Shown here: in pieces, positions 55,527 through 64,000 of the stretch | Position numbering within the stretch: position 1 is the first letter of the stretch | How the letters are laid out: the number at the start of each line of letters is the position of its first letter | Source: Symbiopectobacterium purcellii_A | GTDB lineage: Bacteria > Pseudomonadota > Gammaproteobacteria > Enterobacterales > Enterobacteriaceae | DNA length: 64,000 bases | Direction: 5' to 3' | Assembly (NCBI RefSeq): GCF_052050035.1 | Contig: NZ_CP189882.1 | Coordinates: 1,054,001 to 1,118,000, forward strand | Program-made: the position numbers and the translations under genes | Notes under the pieces: model-generated | Database searches by the model: none | What the model was told of the DNA's origin: nothing | The model's input: only the letters and a program-made list of their open reading frames with translations

Positions 55527-55816
55527 TAGCCAACCGACTTAAAAATGATTACATCCTATGCGGCTTTGTTGAATAATTTAAGATACTGATTTATATAAGC
55601 ATTATAAAATTTCAACGACTAATTTTTCCTCTCGGAATGCTTTTTATTGTGCTAACTATTTGATTTGTCGTTCTAACAAAATACATTCTCTGTAAATGCA
55701 TTCTAACTAAAGAAGATGTAAATCAAACGGTTAAATTATTCAACAAAGCCATCCTATGCCCTGATATGCGGCAAAGAAGCATAGCTGGCTGTTATCAAAA
55801 TAATGTCGCTTGGCTA
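55527..55816. repeat. 92-bp IS630-type MITE split by MITE-A, in ygdR
   Basis: TA 55525-55526 and TA 55817-55818 flank it. Removal of MITE-A (189 bp) and its 9-bp duplication leaves exactly 92 bp. Confidence 0.93.
55562..55750. repeat. MITE-A inside the 92-bp MITE
   Basis: Duplication ATCCTATGC on both sides. It shows that the two MITE families have both been mobile, the IS903-type one later here. Confidence 0.94.
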
Positions 55817-56897
55817 TATCTTGATGAAGATGGGCGAGAGTGTAAAAAGATCTGTGTAAATGGCATTTTGAGGAAAACCTTCAGAGGACAAAAAATGCCT
55901 ATCAGCAACGAACTTATTGACCAACTGCTTCAGGATTGCCACTCCCCTCAGGAGCTTCTGGGTGAATCAGGCCTACTCAAGGTGCTGACTAAAAGACTGG
56001 CGGAACGGGTTCTTCAAGCTGAGATGGAGATACACCTTGGGTATGCTAAGCATGACCCGGCTGGTAATAATTCAGGCAACTCCCGCAATGGCAAGACATC
56101 CAAGAGCGTACGTAGCCAAAATGGGGCGCTCGAGCTCGATATTCCGCGCGACCGCAACAGTACCTTCGAGCCGACACTGATCGGTAAGCACGAAAAGCAG
56201 CTTAACGGCTTCGATGACCGCATTATTTCTCTCTATTCCAGAGGGCTATCAACCCGTGATATTCAGGCTCACTTTAAAGAAGTCTACGGGGTCGATGTTT
56301 CCGCTGGCTTCATTTCTCAAGTGACCAATGCCGTGATGGATGACGTTAAGCGCTGGCAGCAACGGCCGCTGGATGCGTTTTATCCCATTGTTTACCTTGA
56401 CTGTATTGTGGTCAAAAGCAAGGACGGCGGAGCCGTGACCAACAAGTCTGTTTACTTGGCTCTAGGCATCAACGGCCAGGGCGAAAAAGAGCTGCTGGGG
56501 CTATGGATAGCCAAAACCGAGGGGGCCAAGTTCTGGTTATCTGTAATGACAGAACTGAAAAATCGTGGGCTACAGGACATCTTCATCGCCTGCTGCGATG
56601 GCCTGAAGGGCTTTCCTGATGCCATTGAAGCTGTTTACCCGCATACGCGGGTACAGCTCTGCATCGTGCATCAGGTGCGGAACTCGCTGCGCTACGTCGG
56701 CTGGAAAGAGCGTAAAGCCGTTGCTGCTGACCTCCGCACTATCTATAGTTCCGCAACGCTAGAGGGCGCTGAAGAGGCCCTGGATGCCTTCGCGGCCAAA
56801 TGGGATGAGCAGTTCCCGACGATCAGCCCATCGTGGAGAAATAATTGGGAACGTCTCATCGTCATTTTTGATTTTCCGCCGGAGATCCGCAAGGTTA

Positions 56898-57777
56898 TAG
56901 CCAAGCGACTTAATTTTGATTACACCATATGGACTGAGAACAAACTCTCTGTATCGCAACCCATCTCTCTTTTTTTGCTTTTTGCTTGTGCCCATTTATG
57001 CTCAATTGGGTTAAGATCTGGCGAATATGTAGGCAAATACTCCACCATATACCCTGCATCGATGATGACTTGTTGAATATTATGTTTTTTGTGAAAAGTG
57101 GCATTGTCCATCATGATTACACTGTTTTTAGGGAGTACTGGGATAAGGACTTGTGTGACCCAGGCATAGAAAACATCGCTGTTAATATTGATATCAAATA
57201 ATCCGATAGCAAACAGCGTTGTGCCTAATAAAGCGCCGATAACATTTGTTCTTCCCCTAGCTCCCCAGTTCTTCAGGCCAAAACACCGTTGACCTTTTGG
57301 GGAATAGCCGTGAGTCCGTGGGGCATCGTGTGAAAAACCACTTTCATCAATAAAAACAATAGGTTTACCTTCTTTTTCATACTGTTGTTTTTTTTGTTGA
57401 AATCCCTGCCGGGCGTTTTCGTCGGCTTTCGGATGACGTAGAGTTTTTTTTATAGGTCAATCCCAGCTTTTTAAGCGCTTGCCAAATGGCCTTCTGACAA
57501 ACGCCAAAACGCTCTGCACGTTCTTTTTGGTAAGCATCTGGATATTGTTCAACATCTTTTATCAACTCGGATTTATCGATCTTTCGCTGACGCGTGGTCG
57601 ATGCTTTTGACTCTATTTGATTAATCCAACGCGATACAGAGGCAGGGCCAATCCGAAATTGCTTCGCTGTTTCTCGGATACTCAACCCTTCGTTTTTCCG
57701 TGTAGATATCACTTTACGTCTAAAATCAATTGAATAGCTCATTTAAATAATGTAATCAAAATTAAGTCGTTTAGCTA
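56898..57777 (-). mobile_element. IS630-family element, copy 4 (880 bp)
   Basis: Standard ends; TA 56896-56897 at the left. At the right a single TA (57778-57779) separates it from a 92-bp MITE with the same type of ends. Confidence 0.93.
56920..57742 (-). CDS. IS630 transposase, ORFA + ORFB (copy 4)
   Basis: ORFA 57377-57742 and ORFB ending at 56920, the same as copies 1 and 3, with the eight-A junction. Needs a frameshift to be expressed as one protein. Confidence 0.82.
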
Positions 57778-57779
57778 TA

Positions 57780-57871
57780 TAGCCAAGCGACATTATTTTG
57801 ATAACAGCCAGCTATGCTTCTTTGCCGCATATCAGGGCATAGGATGTAATCATTTTTAAGTCGGTTGGCTA
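57780..57871. repeat. 92-bp IS630-type MITE next to IS630 copy 4
   Basis: Opposite orientation to the copy at 47600-47691. TA 57778-57779 is shared with IS630 and TA 57872-57873 lies at the right. The flanking IS256 DNA lacks 48 bp here. Confidence 0.92.
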
Positions 57872-57913
57872 TAACGAAAACGCGACGAATATTTCCAACG
57901 GATGACTCGGTGC

Positions 57914-58969
57914 GGCTTTGTTGAATAAATCGAACTTTCAGGGGATCGCCGGATCAAAGCACTATCATCGCTCCCGATAGCAGCTCCCCATGGCAAAGCA
58001 AAAGTTTAAAATCACCAACTGGCCCACCTACAACAAAGCACTCAGACAACGCGGCTCCCTGACGGTCTGGCTTGATGAGTCGGCCATCGCTGCATGGACT
58101 GACAGTTCTTCGCCTGAAGGTCGTGGTCGGCCGCTTTACTACACCGATATGGCTGTTACCACGGTTTTGATGATAAAGCGCGTGTTTAACCTTTCGCTCC
58201 GGGCATTACAGGGCTTTGTCGACTCGGTTTTTACACTGATGAGCCTGCCACTGCGCTGCCCGGACTACTCTCTGGTCAGTCGGCGGGCAAAAACCGTCAG
58301 TATCAGCATAAAAACGCCAACGCGTGGTGAAATCTCGCATCTGGTCATCGACAGTACCGGTCTGAAGGTCTTTGGCGAAGGTGAATGGAAAGTCAGGCAG
58401 CATGGGGCTGACAGACGAAGAGTGTGGCGCAAGCTTCATCTGGCAGCAGACAGTGCGACGCATGAGATTATCTGTGCCGACTTATCGCTCAGCGGAACGA
58501 CAGATGCGCAGGCACTGCCGTGCCTGATTAACCAAACCCACCGAAAAATCAGGGAAGTGTCAGCAGACGGTGCTTATGACGCCCGTTACTGCCACGATGC
58601 GTTGCTAAGAAAGAAAATCAGGCCCCTTATCCCGCCGCGAAGCGGAGCCAAATACTGGCCGGACAAGTACCATGAACGTAACCATGCGGTGGCGAATCAG
58701 CGTCTGAGCGGGAGTAATGATATGTGGAAAAAGAAAGTGGGTTATCACCGGCGTTCAGTGGCAGAAACAGCGATGTTCCGCATAAAAACTTTGCTGGGTG
58801 GCCATCTGAGCCTGCGTGACTATGAGGCTCAAGTAGGTGAAGCCATAGCGATGGTCAAAGCGCTGAACCGTATGACGTTGTTGGGTATGCCACACAGCGT
58901 CAGGATAGGATAACAGGTGTAGCAGAGGGAGTCATCCTGTCGGCTAATTCTGATTTATTCAACAAAGCC
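57914..58969 (+). mobile_element. IS903-like element, copy C (1056 bp)
   Basis: Standard ends with perfect 9-bp duplication ACTCGGTGC in IS256 copy 2 (57905-57913, 58970-58978): a simple insertion. Confidence 0.95.
57990..58913 (+). CDS. IS903-group transposase (copy C)
   Basis: 307 residues; differs from copies A/B at two or so residues (SSPEG for SSHEG; ALPCLIN for ALPGLIN). Catalytic residues unchanged. Confidence 0.94.
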   Translation: MAKQKFKITNWPTYNKALRQRGSLTVWLDESAIAAWTDSSSPEGRGRPLYYTDMAVTTVLMIKRVFNLSLRALQGFVDSVFTLMSLPLRCPDYSLVSRRAKTVSISIKTPTRGEISHLVIDSTGLKVFGEGEWKVRQHGADRRRVWRKLHLAADSATHEIICADLSLSGTTDAQALPCLINQTHRKIREVSADGAYDARYCHDALLRKKIRPLIPPRSGAKYWPDKYHERNHAVANQRLSGSNDMWKKKVGYHRRSVAETAMFRIKTLLGGHLSLRDYEAQVGEAIAMVKALNRMTLLGMPHSVRIG

Positions 58970-59266
58970 ACTCGGTGCTAAAATTATTCTATCTAGCCTT
59001 GCATAATATCTCGGCTAAATGGACCCTACCAATCAGAGACTGGAAACCGGCTATGAGCCAATTCATGTTGATGTATGGAGATCGAATTTCCGGTTAAGCG
59101 ATGGAGCCATTTACACGAAATTCTTTACAGACTCATCCTGAGTGAAAAACTGCGTATGCTGGGCGGGTTGTTTAAGGATTATGCTTCAACACTGCGTGTG
59201 CGTGCCTTTAGAAAACACCTGGTTATTTATTTGTTCTCCTTCACGGCTAAATATGTCTACAACACC

Positions 59267-59455
59267 GGCTTTGTTGAATAATTTAACCGTTTGATTTACA
59301 TCTTCTTTAGTTAGAATGCATTTACAGAGAATGTATTTTGTTAGAACGACAAATCAAATAGTTAGCACAATAAAAAGCATTCCGAGAGGAAAAATTAGTC
59401 GTTGAAATTTTATAATGCTTATATAAATCAGTATCTTAAATTATTCAACAAAGCC
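59267..59455. repeat. MITE-A in the transporter pseudogene
   Basis: 189 bp, 9-bp duplication TACAACACC. Its right end reads in frame into the transporter (KLFNKA-YNTVFVF). Confidence 0.95.
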
Positions 59456-59888
59456 TACAACACCGTGTTTGTGTTCTTCTGTGTCAACTGCCTGATCGTC
59501 TCCTCGGCGTTTGCCGGAAGCCCGCTCTCGATGAGTATTGTCGGGCTGCCAGTGACGTTGCTGTCCGGGTTGGCGATCATTAAATATGGCCCATCGCGCC
59601 TGTATATCTTTGCCTACACGCTGATGATGCTGTGTCTGGCCGGGTTCTTCTATGTCTACCGTTTCCCGGTAGAAAACAAGATGGTGATGCTGGTTGCGCT
59701 GGCCGGTTTCTATCAGGTAGGTCGCTGCGTGCTGGAGTTCACTCAGTGGAACGTGTTCCCGTTCATTCCTGATATTAAGCGTGTTGCTTAATAGTGAAAT
59801 AAGGGTGTTTCGGTGATTGAAGTAAATTTTACGCTGTTCTGAGATGGAAATTCCAAAGACCGGCGCTAAGGAGTAAGAAGGTATCATC

Positions 59889-60944
59889 GGCTTTGTTGAA
59901 TAAATCAGAATTAGCCGACAGGATGACTCCCTCTGCTACACCTGTTATCCTATCCTGACGCTGTGTGGCATACCCAACAACGTCATACGGTTCAGCGCTT
60001 TGACCATCGCTATGGCTTCACCTACTTGAGCCTCATAGTCACGCAGGCTCAGATGGCCACCCAGCAAAGTTTTTATGCGGAACATCGCTGTTTCTGCCAC
60101 TGAACGCCGGTGATAACCCACTTTCTTTTTCCACATATCATTACTCCCGCTCAGACGCTGATTCGCCACCGCATGGTTACGTTCATGGTACTTGTCCGGC
60201 CAGTATTTGGCTCCGCTTCGCGGCGGGATAAGGGGCCTGATTTTCTTTCTTAGCAACGCATCGTGGCAGTAACGGGCGTCATAAGCACCGTCTGCTGACA
60301 CTTCCCTGATTTTTCGGTGGGTTTGGTTAATCAGGCCCGGCAGTGCCTGCGCATCTGTCGTTCCGCTGAGCGATAAGTCGGCACAGATAATCTCATGCGT
60401 CGCACTGTCTGCTGCCAGATGAAGCTTGCGCCACACTCTTCGTCTGTCAGCCCCATGCTGCCTGACTTTCCATTCACCTTCGCCAAAGACCTTCAGACCG
60501 GTACTGTCGATGACCAGATGCGAGATTTCACCACGCGTTGGCGTTTTTATGCTGATACTGACGGTTTTTGCCCGCCGACTGACCAGAGAGTAGTCCGGGC
60601 AGCGCAGTGGCAGGCTCATCAGTGTAAAAACCGAGTCGACAAAGCCCTGTAATGCCCGGAGCGAAAGGTTAAACACGCGCTTTATCATCAAAACCGTGGT
60701 AACAGCCATATCGGTGTAGTAAAGCGGCCGACCACGACCTTCAGGCGAAGAACTGTCAGTCCATGCAGCGATGGCCGACTCATCAAGCCAGACCGTCAGG
60801 GAGCCGCGTTGTCTGAGTGCTTTGTTGTAGGTGGGCCAGTTGGTGATTTTAAACTTTTGCTTTGCCATGGGGAGCTGCTATCGGGAGCGATGATAGTGCT
60901 TTGATCCGGCGATCCCCTGAAAGTTCGATTTATTCAACAAAGCC
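59889..60944 (-). mobile_element. IS903-like element, copy D (1056 bp)
   Basis: Perfect 9-bp duplication GGTATCATC (59880-59888, 60945-60953). It is inverted relative to copy C, 919 bp away. Confidence 0.95.
59945..60868 (-). CDS. IS903-group transposase (copy D)
   Basis: 307 residues, SSPEG variant like copy C and ALPGLIN like A/B. Catalytic DDE residues are all present. Confidence 0.94.
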   Translation of the reverse strand: MAKQKFKITNWPTYNKALRQRGSLTVWLDESAIAAWTDSSSPEGRGRPLYYTDMAVTTVLMIKRVFNLSLRALQGFVDSVFTLMSLPLRCPDYSLVSRRAKTVSISIKTPTRGEISHLVIDSTGLKVFGEGEWKVRQHGADRRRVWRKLHLAADSATHEIICADLSLSGTTDAQALPGLINQTHRKIREVSADGAYDARYCHDALLRKKIRPLIPPRSGAKYWPDKYHERNHAVANQRLSGSNDMWKKKVGYHRRSVAETAMFRIKTLLGGHLSLRDYEAQVGEAIAMVKALNRMTLLGMPHSVRIG

Positions 60945-62240
60945 GGTATCATCAATAAAGGGTCTACGATTCCGTAAAATTTGGGTCATGCAACCGAGGC
61001 GCTTGATACCCGCGATGGCGTGTTCAACTGTAATACGGATGCCCGAGATTATTTTATTTTCTTGTTTTTGTTCAGGCGATAAAGGTCTTTTTCGAGTTCC
61101 TTTTTTTGGGATTTGTGTATTAGGATGCTGTTTATCTATACCTTGAAAACCGGTATCTGCCCAGATGGTTACCTCAGGAGGAATATGGCGAATTATATCG
61201 ACTTTATCGAGTAAGCGTTTATCGTGACGGCGCCCATTTTTGCTCATGGGGATAAATCCAATTTGCCTTGTTTCGTCAGTCATAATAAGCGCTTTTCGAG
61301 TGGTCTGTCTTTTCTTTCCCGAATACATTTTTTTTCGCCGACGCAGATTCTTAGGCTTTTGGACAGGTCGCTCTGTCCCATCAATAAAGACGTCTTTAAC
61401 TCCAGGAAAGGCGCGAAAAAATTCCTCAGCAGAGCGAATTTGACGAGCGGGCAAAACACATTCTCGCCCCAAGGTCATCTCTAAAACCGGCAATAATATT
61501 TTTACCCAGCGACATACCCGTGTTCTATCTAAACCAAAAAGAAGTCCTTGCAAATCATAGGTCGGATAACATTTTAAATACAATAAAATAAAAAGCAGTT
61601 TATCTAATGGGGTTGGGATAAATCCTTTCTGCCCTGCACCCATCTGCCGCTCGTGATCTTTTCGATTCTTTTTCCGATAAATCAAATAACAAGCTGAAAA
61701 TTCAGCGGCTAAATTTTTCAATTCTTCGACTCATAATCCAATGATTGCTTTACATAAACGATTATCTCGTAACAACCGCTCTTTGTTGATCATTTCAAAC
61801 CTTTATTCTCTAAGTTAAACCTCTTTTTATTCTCAATAGCCTGACAAAAAATGCAAGTCTCTATTCAGCAACTAGTTTATTGATGAAATGATCACCCATC
61901 AGCTTCGTGAAGGGCTGTTTGCTGCGGTAATGACCTTCTCACGTAAAACCACGGTCGCGATTGCCACCTTTATTGTCGGCCTGCTGTTGCAGTGGGGCGG
62001 TTTTATGAAAGGCAGCCAAGAACAACCGCAGGAAGCGATTCAAACCATTGCCGCGTTGATGTTTATTGGCACCACCAGTCTATTGCTGATAGCGCTGTGG
62101 CAGGCACTGACCTTCCATCTGAATAAACCCACGCACAAGGTGTTTGTGGACGAAGTGGAACGCTTGAAAGCCGATGGCAGAAAAGAGGATGTGACACCAG
62201 AAACACGCCGTATCGTCGAGGATTTAACCGGCCATCCTTA

Positions 62241-62332
62241 TAGCCAAGCGACATTATTTTGATAACAGCCAGCTATGCTTCTTTGCCGCATATCAGGGCA
62301 TAGGATGTAATCATTTTTAAGTCGGTTGGCTA
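62241..62332. repeat. 92-bp IS630-type MITE in the transporter pseudogene
   Basis: TAGCCAAGCGACATTATTTT ... TTTTTAAGTCGGTTGGCTA flanked by TA 62239-62240 and TA 62333-62334. It splits the codon for Tyr in GHPYDTLW. Confidence 0.94.
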
Positions 62333-62696
62333 TATGACACGCTGTGGCATCAAAAGGATGCGTCATCGGTGAAAGGCTCACGGACAGCTTCGCCGGTGGG
62401 TGAGTAAATGTAATCGGATGCGCAAGCGTCTACGTTGGGAAAAACTGTTATGACAAGCTCTCTTTTACAGGCAAAAGCCGCGGTGCCTGAATATGACCGC
62501 AGCAAACTGGTTGCACGTATTGCCCATATTGGTTTCGGCGCATTTCACCGCGCCCACCAGGCGGTGTGTGCCGACAAACTGGCCGCACAGTTCGGCAGCG
62601 ATTGGGGCTATTGCGAAATCAATCTGATTGGCGGTGAACAACAGATTCAGGATATTCGCCAGCAGGATCTGCTGTGGTCGGTATCTGAAATGGCGG

Positions 62697-62885
62697 GGCT
62701 TTGTTGAATAATTTAACCGTTTGATTTACATCTTCTTTAGGTAGAATGCATGTACAGAGACTGTATTTTGTTAGAACGACAAATCAAGTAGTTAGCACAA
62801 TAAAAAGCATTACGGCTGGAAAACTTAGTTGTTGAAGTGTTATAATAATTATGTAAATCAGCATGTTAAATTATTCAACAAAGCC
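62697..62885. repeat. MITE-B in the dehydrogenase pseudogene
   Basis: Almost identical to the copy at 21050-21238 and distinct from MITE-A. Duplication AAATGGCGG on both sides. Confidence 0.94.
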
Positions 62886-63849
62886 AAATGGCGGACGACG
62901 GCTGGACCAGCCGCATTGTCGGTGTTGCCAAAACCGCTTTGCACGCGGAGTTGGACGGCATCGAGGTGGTGCTGGAGGCATTAAGCGCACCGGATATTGC
63001 TATCGTATCCATCACGGTGACAGAAAAAGGCTACTGCCACCATCCGGCGACCGGGTAGCTTAACGCAGAGCATCCGCTGATTGCGCACGATCTCCAGCAT
63101 CCGGATCAACCGCGCTCTTTGCCGGGTGTCATTCTGGCTGCGATCAAACGCCGTATAGCGCGTGGTGTGTCGCCATTTAGCGTGATGTCGTGCGACAACA
63201 TGCCGGAAAATGGCCATGTGACACGCAACGTGATAACCCAACTGGCGCTGTGGGTCGCACAACATGTGACGTTCCCTTCCACCATGGTGGATCGTACCGG
63301 CGATGACGCCGGAAACGCTGGAGCAGGTCACCGAACTGCTGGGCGTGAACGACCCGGCGGGCATTGCTTGCGAGCCGTTCTTTCAGTGGGTGATTGAAGA
63401 CAACTTCGTCAACGGGCGTCCCTCATGGGAAAAGGCGGGAGCAGAACTGGTACAGGACGTACTGCCGTATGAAGAGATGAAATTGCGCATGTTGAATGGC
63501 AGTCACTCTTTCCTGGCGTACCTCGGTTATCTGGCGGCTTATGCCGACGCACTGTTGCAGCGTTACCGTAACCGTGCGCTGAAACACCGTACCTGGCAAA
63601 TTGCCATGGACGGCTCTCAGAAATTGCCACAGCGCATGCTGGATTCGATTCGCTGGCATCTGGCACACGGCAGCCGTTTTGACATGCTGGCGCTCGGTGT
63701 GGCTGGGTGGATGCGCTATGTTGGCGGCGTGGACGAGCAAGGGAACGCGATTGATATCAGCGATCCGTTACGTGATCTGCTGGCTGATGTGGTGCGTAAC
63801 AGTGCTCAAGGAGAAGCCCGCGTACCGGCCTTGCTGGGGATGGAGGCTA

Positions 63850-63941
63850 TAGCCAAGCGACATTATTTTGATAACAGCCAGCTATGCTTCTTTGCCGCAT
63901 ATCAGGGCATAGGATGTAATCATTTTTAAGTCGGTTGGCTA
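63850..63941. repeat. 92-bp IS630-type MITE in the dehydrogenase pseudogene
   Basis: Same as the 62241 copy; TA 63848-63849 and TA 63942-63943. Removing it restores GMEAIFGQDLPQQREFVATV. Confidence 0.94.
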
Positions 63942-64000
63942 TATCTTTGGACAAGACTTGCCGCAGCAGCGCGAGTTTGTCGCGACAGTGACCCGCTACT

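Larger units (their letters stand above)
55374..55837 (+). pseudogene. ygdR: ygdR lipoprotein gene (DUF903), dead
   Basis: ATG 55374 gives a signal-like start and LLASGFSSNYVIATKEGQML, closely matching YgdR. The lipobox Cys is replaced by Phe (SGF for SGC). A seven-A run at about 55483-55489 has one A too many, so the frame ends at QAGVG. The expected LDKDTGLLSY appears in another frame, is cut by a 92-bp MITE (itself holding MITE-A), resumes LDEDGR and ends at the IS256 boundary 55838. At least four lesions. Confidence 0.85.
55895..59097 (+). pseudogene. IS256-family transposase, multiply interrupted (copy 2)
   Basis: Open from MPISNELIDQLLQDCHSPQE to FPPEIRKV, cut at 56898 by IS630 copy 4, a 92-bp MITE and an IS903-like element, then ending LFYLALHN...ISG in the last piece. 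Compared with copy 1, 48 bp encoding YTTNAIESLNASLRK, including the catalytic Glu, are missing between IS630 and the MITE. Confidence 0.9.
55838..59134 (+). mobile_element. IS256-family element, copy 2, carrying IS630, MITE and IS903-like
   Basis: Left end GAGTGTAAAAAGATCTGTGT and right end ATTCTTTACAGACTC. Flanks ATGGGCGA / ATCCTGAG show no duplication; left is ygdR, right is the middle of a transporter gene whose 5' part is missing, so this is a breakpoint. Confidence 0.9.
59829..61793 (-). pseudogene. ISL2-like transposase, nonsense codon and IS903-like insertion (copy f)
   Basis: ATG 61793; codon 20 is TGA where other copies have TCA (IIGL-stop-VEEL). The IS903-like element at 59889-60944 splits the C-terminal part after RNRRPFIDDT. 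Doubly dead. Confidence 0.9.
59777..61878 (-). mobile_element. ISL2-like element, copy f, carrying IS903-like copy D
   Basis: Both ends present, duplication ATT (59774-59776, 61879-61881). 2102 bp = 1037 + 1056 + 9. Confidence 0.93.
59135..62407 (+). pseudogene. GPH-type (MFS) sugar transporter, 5' deleted and thrice interrupted
   Basis: After the IS256 end the frame reads LRMLGGLFKDYASTLRVRAF and FSFTAKYVYNT, is cut by MITE-A (TACAACACC duplicated), and goes on VFVFFCVNCLIVSSAFAGSP, GLPVTLLSGLAIIKYGPSRL and FTQWNVFPFIPDI. It is cut by ISL2-like copy f (duplication ATT), resumes DEMITHQLREGLFAAVMTFS to EDLTGHPY, is cut by a 92-bp MITE, and ends DTLWHQKDASSVKGSRTASP at TAA 62405. Helices and the PDIDEMI-type loop resemble the glycoside-pentoside-hexuronide cation symporters. 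The start of the gene is gone. It lies before a mannitol-dehydrogenase-family gene, so a hexuronate/polyol uptake role is plausible. Confidence 0.8.
62450..64000 (+). pseudogene. Mannitol dehydrogenase-family oxidoreductase (YeiQ/UxuB-like), broken, runs off the window
   Basis: ATG 62450 begins MTSSLLQAKAAVPEYDRSKL with IAHIGFGAFHRAHQAV, the NAD-binding start of the family. Lesions in order: MITE-B at 62697 (duplication AAATGGCGG); TAG at 63056 where relatives read ATGQL; a short deletion near 63290 that shifts the frame (STMVDR to PAMTPETLEQ); and an in-frame loss of about 40 codons after SFLAYLGYLAAY, compared with E. coli YeiQ as I recall it. A 92-bp MITE sits at 63850. The family reduces fructuronate or tagaturonate, or oxidises polyols; the substrate is not certain. 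Confidence 0.85.

Noticed and set aside
1..64000. tRNA, rRNA or riboswitch genes
   Set aside because: No cloverleaf, rRNA segment or known riboswitch core was recognised by eye in intergenic regions.

Overview
The window is a chromosomal segment of a gamma-proteobacterium of the order Enterobacterales. The blocks hofOPQ-aroK-aroB-damX-dam-rpe-gph-trpS and argA/recD-recB-ptrA-recC-ppdCB-ygdB-ppdA-thyA-lgt-ptsP-rppH / mutH-ygdQ-ygdR have the gene order known from E. coli and relatives. Their proteins look closest to the Pectobacterium/Dickeya/Sodalis side of the order; this is an impression from reading, not a search. Dense insertion sequences, many fresh pseudogenes and IS-bounded breakpoints next to intact housekeeping genes are the usual picture of a recently host-restricted lineage such as a young insect symbiont. 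That is inference.

Layout. 1-9100: hofO end, hofP, dead hofQ (IS630, nonsense, frameshift), then the intact aroK-aroB-damX-dam-rpe-gph-trpS run. 9304-17950: a pile of nested IS elements (IS66 remnant holding IS30; IS5/ISL2-like; IS630; IS903-like; half of an IS911-like IS3 element; MITEs). 17755-28621: remnant of a lambdoid prophage early-left region: candidate nut site, N-like antiterminator, two small ORFs, Red-beta (bet) and YqaJ exonuclease genes, coiled-coil and DUF3289 cargo genes, ash-like and Rha-type regulators, cut by six or more elements. 28622-31128: IS256-family element carrying IS30 and a 92-bp MITE, abutting the last codons of argA. 31415-32837: a secreted FGE-sulfatase-domain protein and a partner. 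32842-44748: intact recD-recB-ptrA-recC. 44788-47837: ppdC, ppdB and ppdA all broken, ygdB open. 48046-55184: intact thyA, lgt, ptsP, rppH, mutH, ygdQ. 55374-64000: dead ygdR, a shattered IS256 element, a broken GPH-type sugar transporter gene and a broken mannitol-dehydrogenase-family gene running off the end.

Mobile DNA. Autonomous families are IS5/IS903 group (1056 bp, four full copies plus a fragment), IS5/ISL2-like (1037 bp, six copies), IS630 (880 bp, four copies), IS30 (two), IS256 (two), IS66 (one remnant) and IS911-like IS3 (one, split). Two families of tiny non-autonomous elements were recognised. One is about 189 bp (172 bp in one variant), has the terminal repeats of the IS903-like element and makes 9-bp target duplications. 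The other is 92 bp, has the terminal repeats of the IS630 element and inserts at TA. Target duplications let the insertion order be read, and crossed duplications prove an IS903-mediated inversion of 17755-19961 that split a phage reading frame and an IS3 element. The pseudopilus machine (hof/ppd) is decaying at two separate loci, while recombination (recBCD), mismatch repair (dam, mutH) and central metabolism genes are intact.
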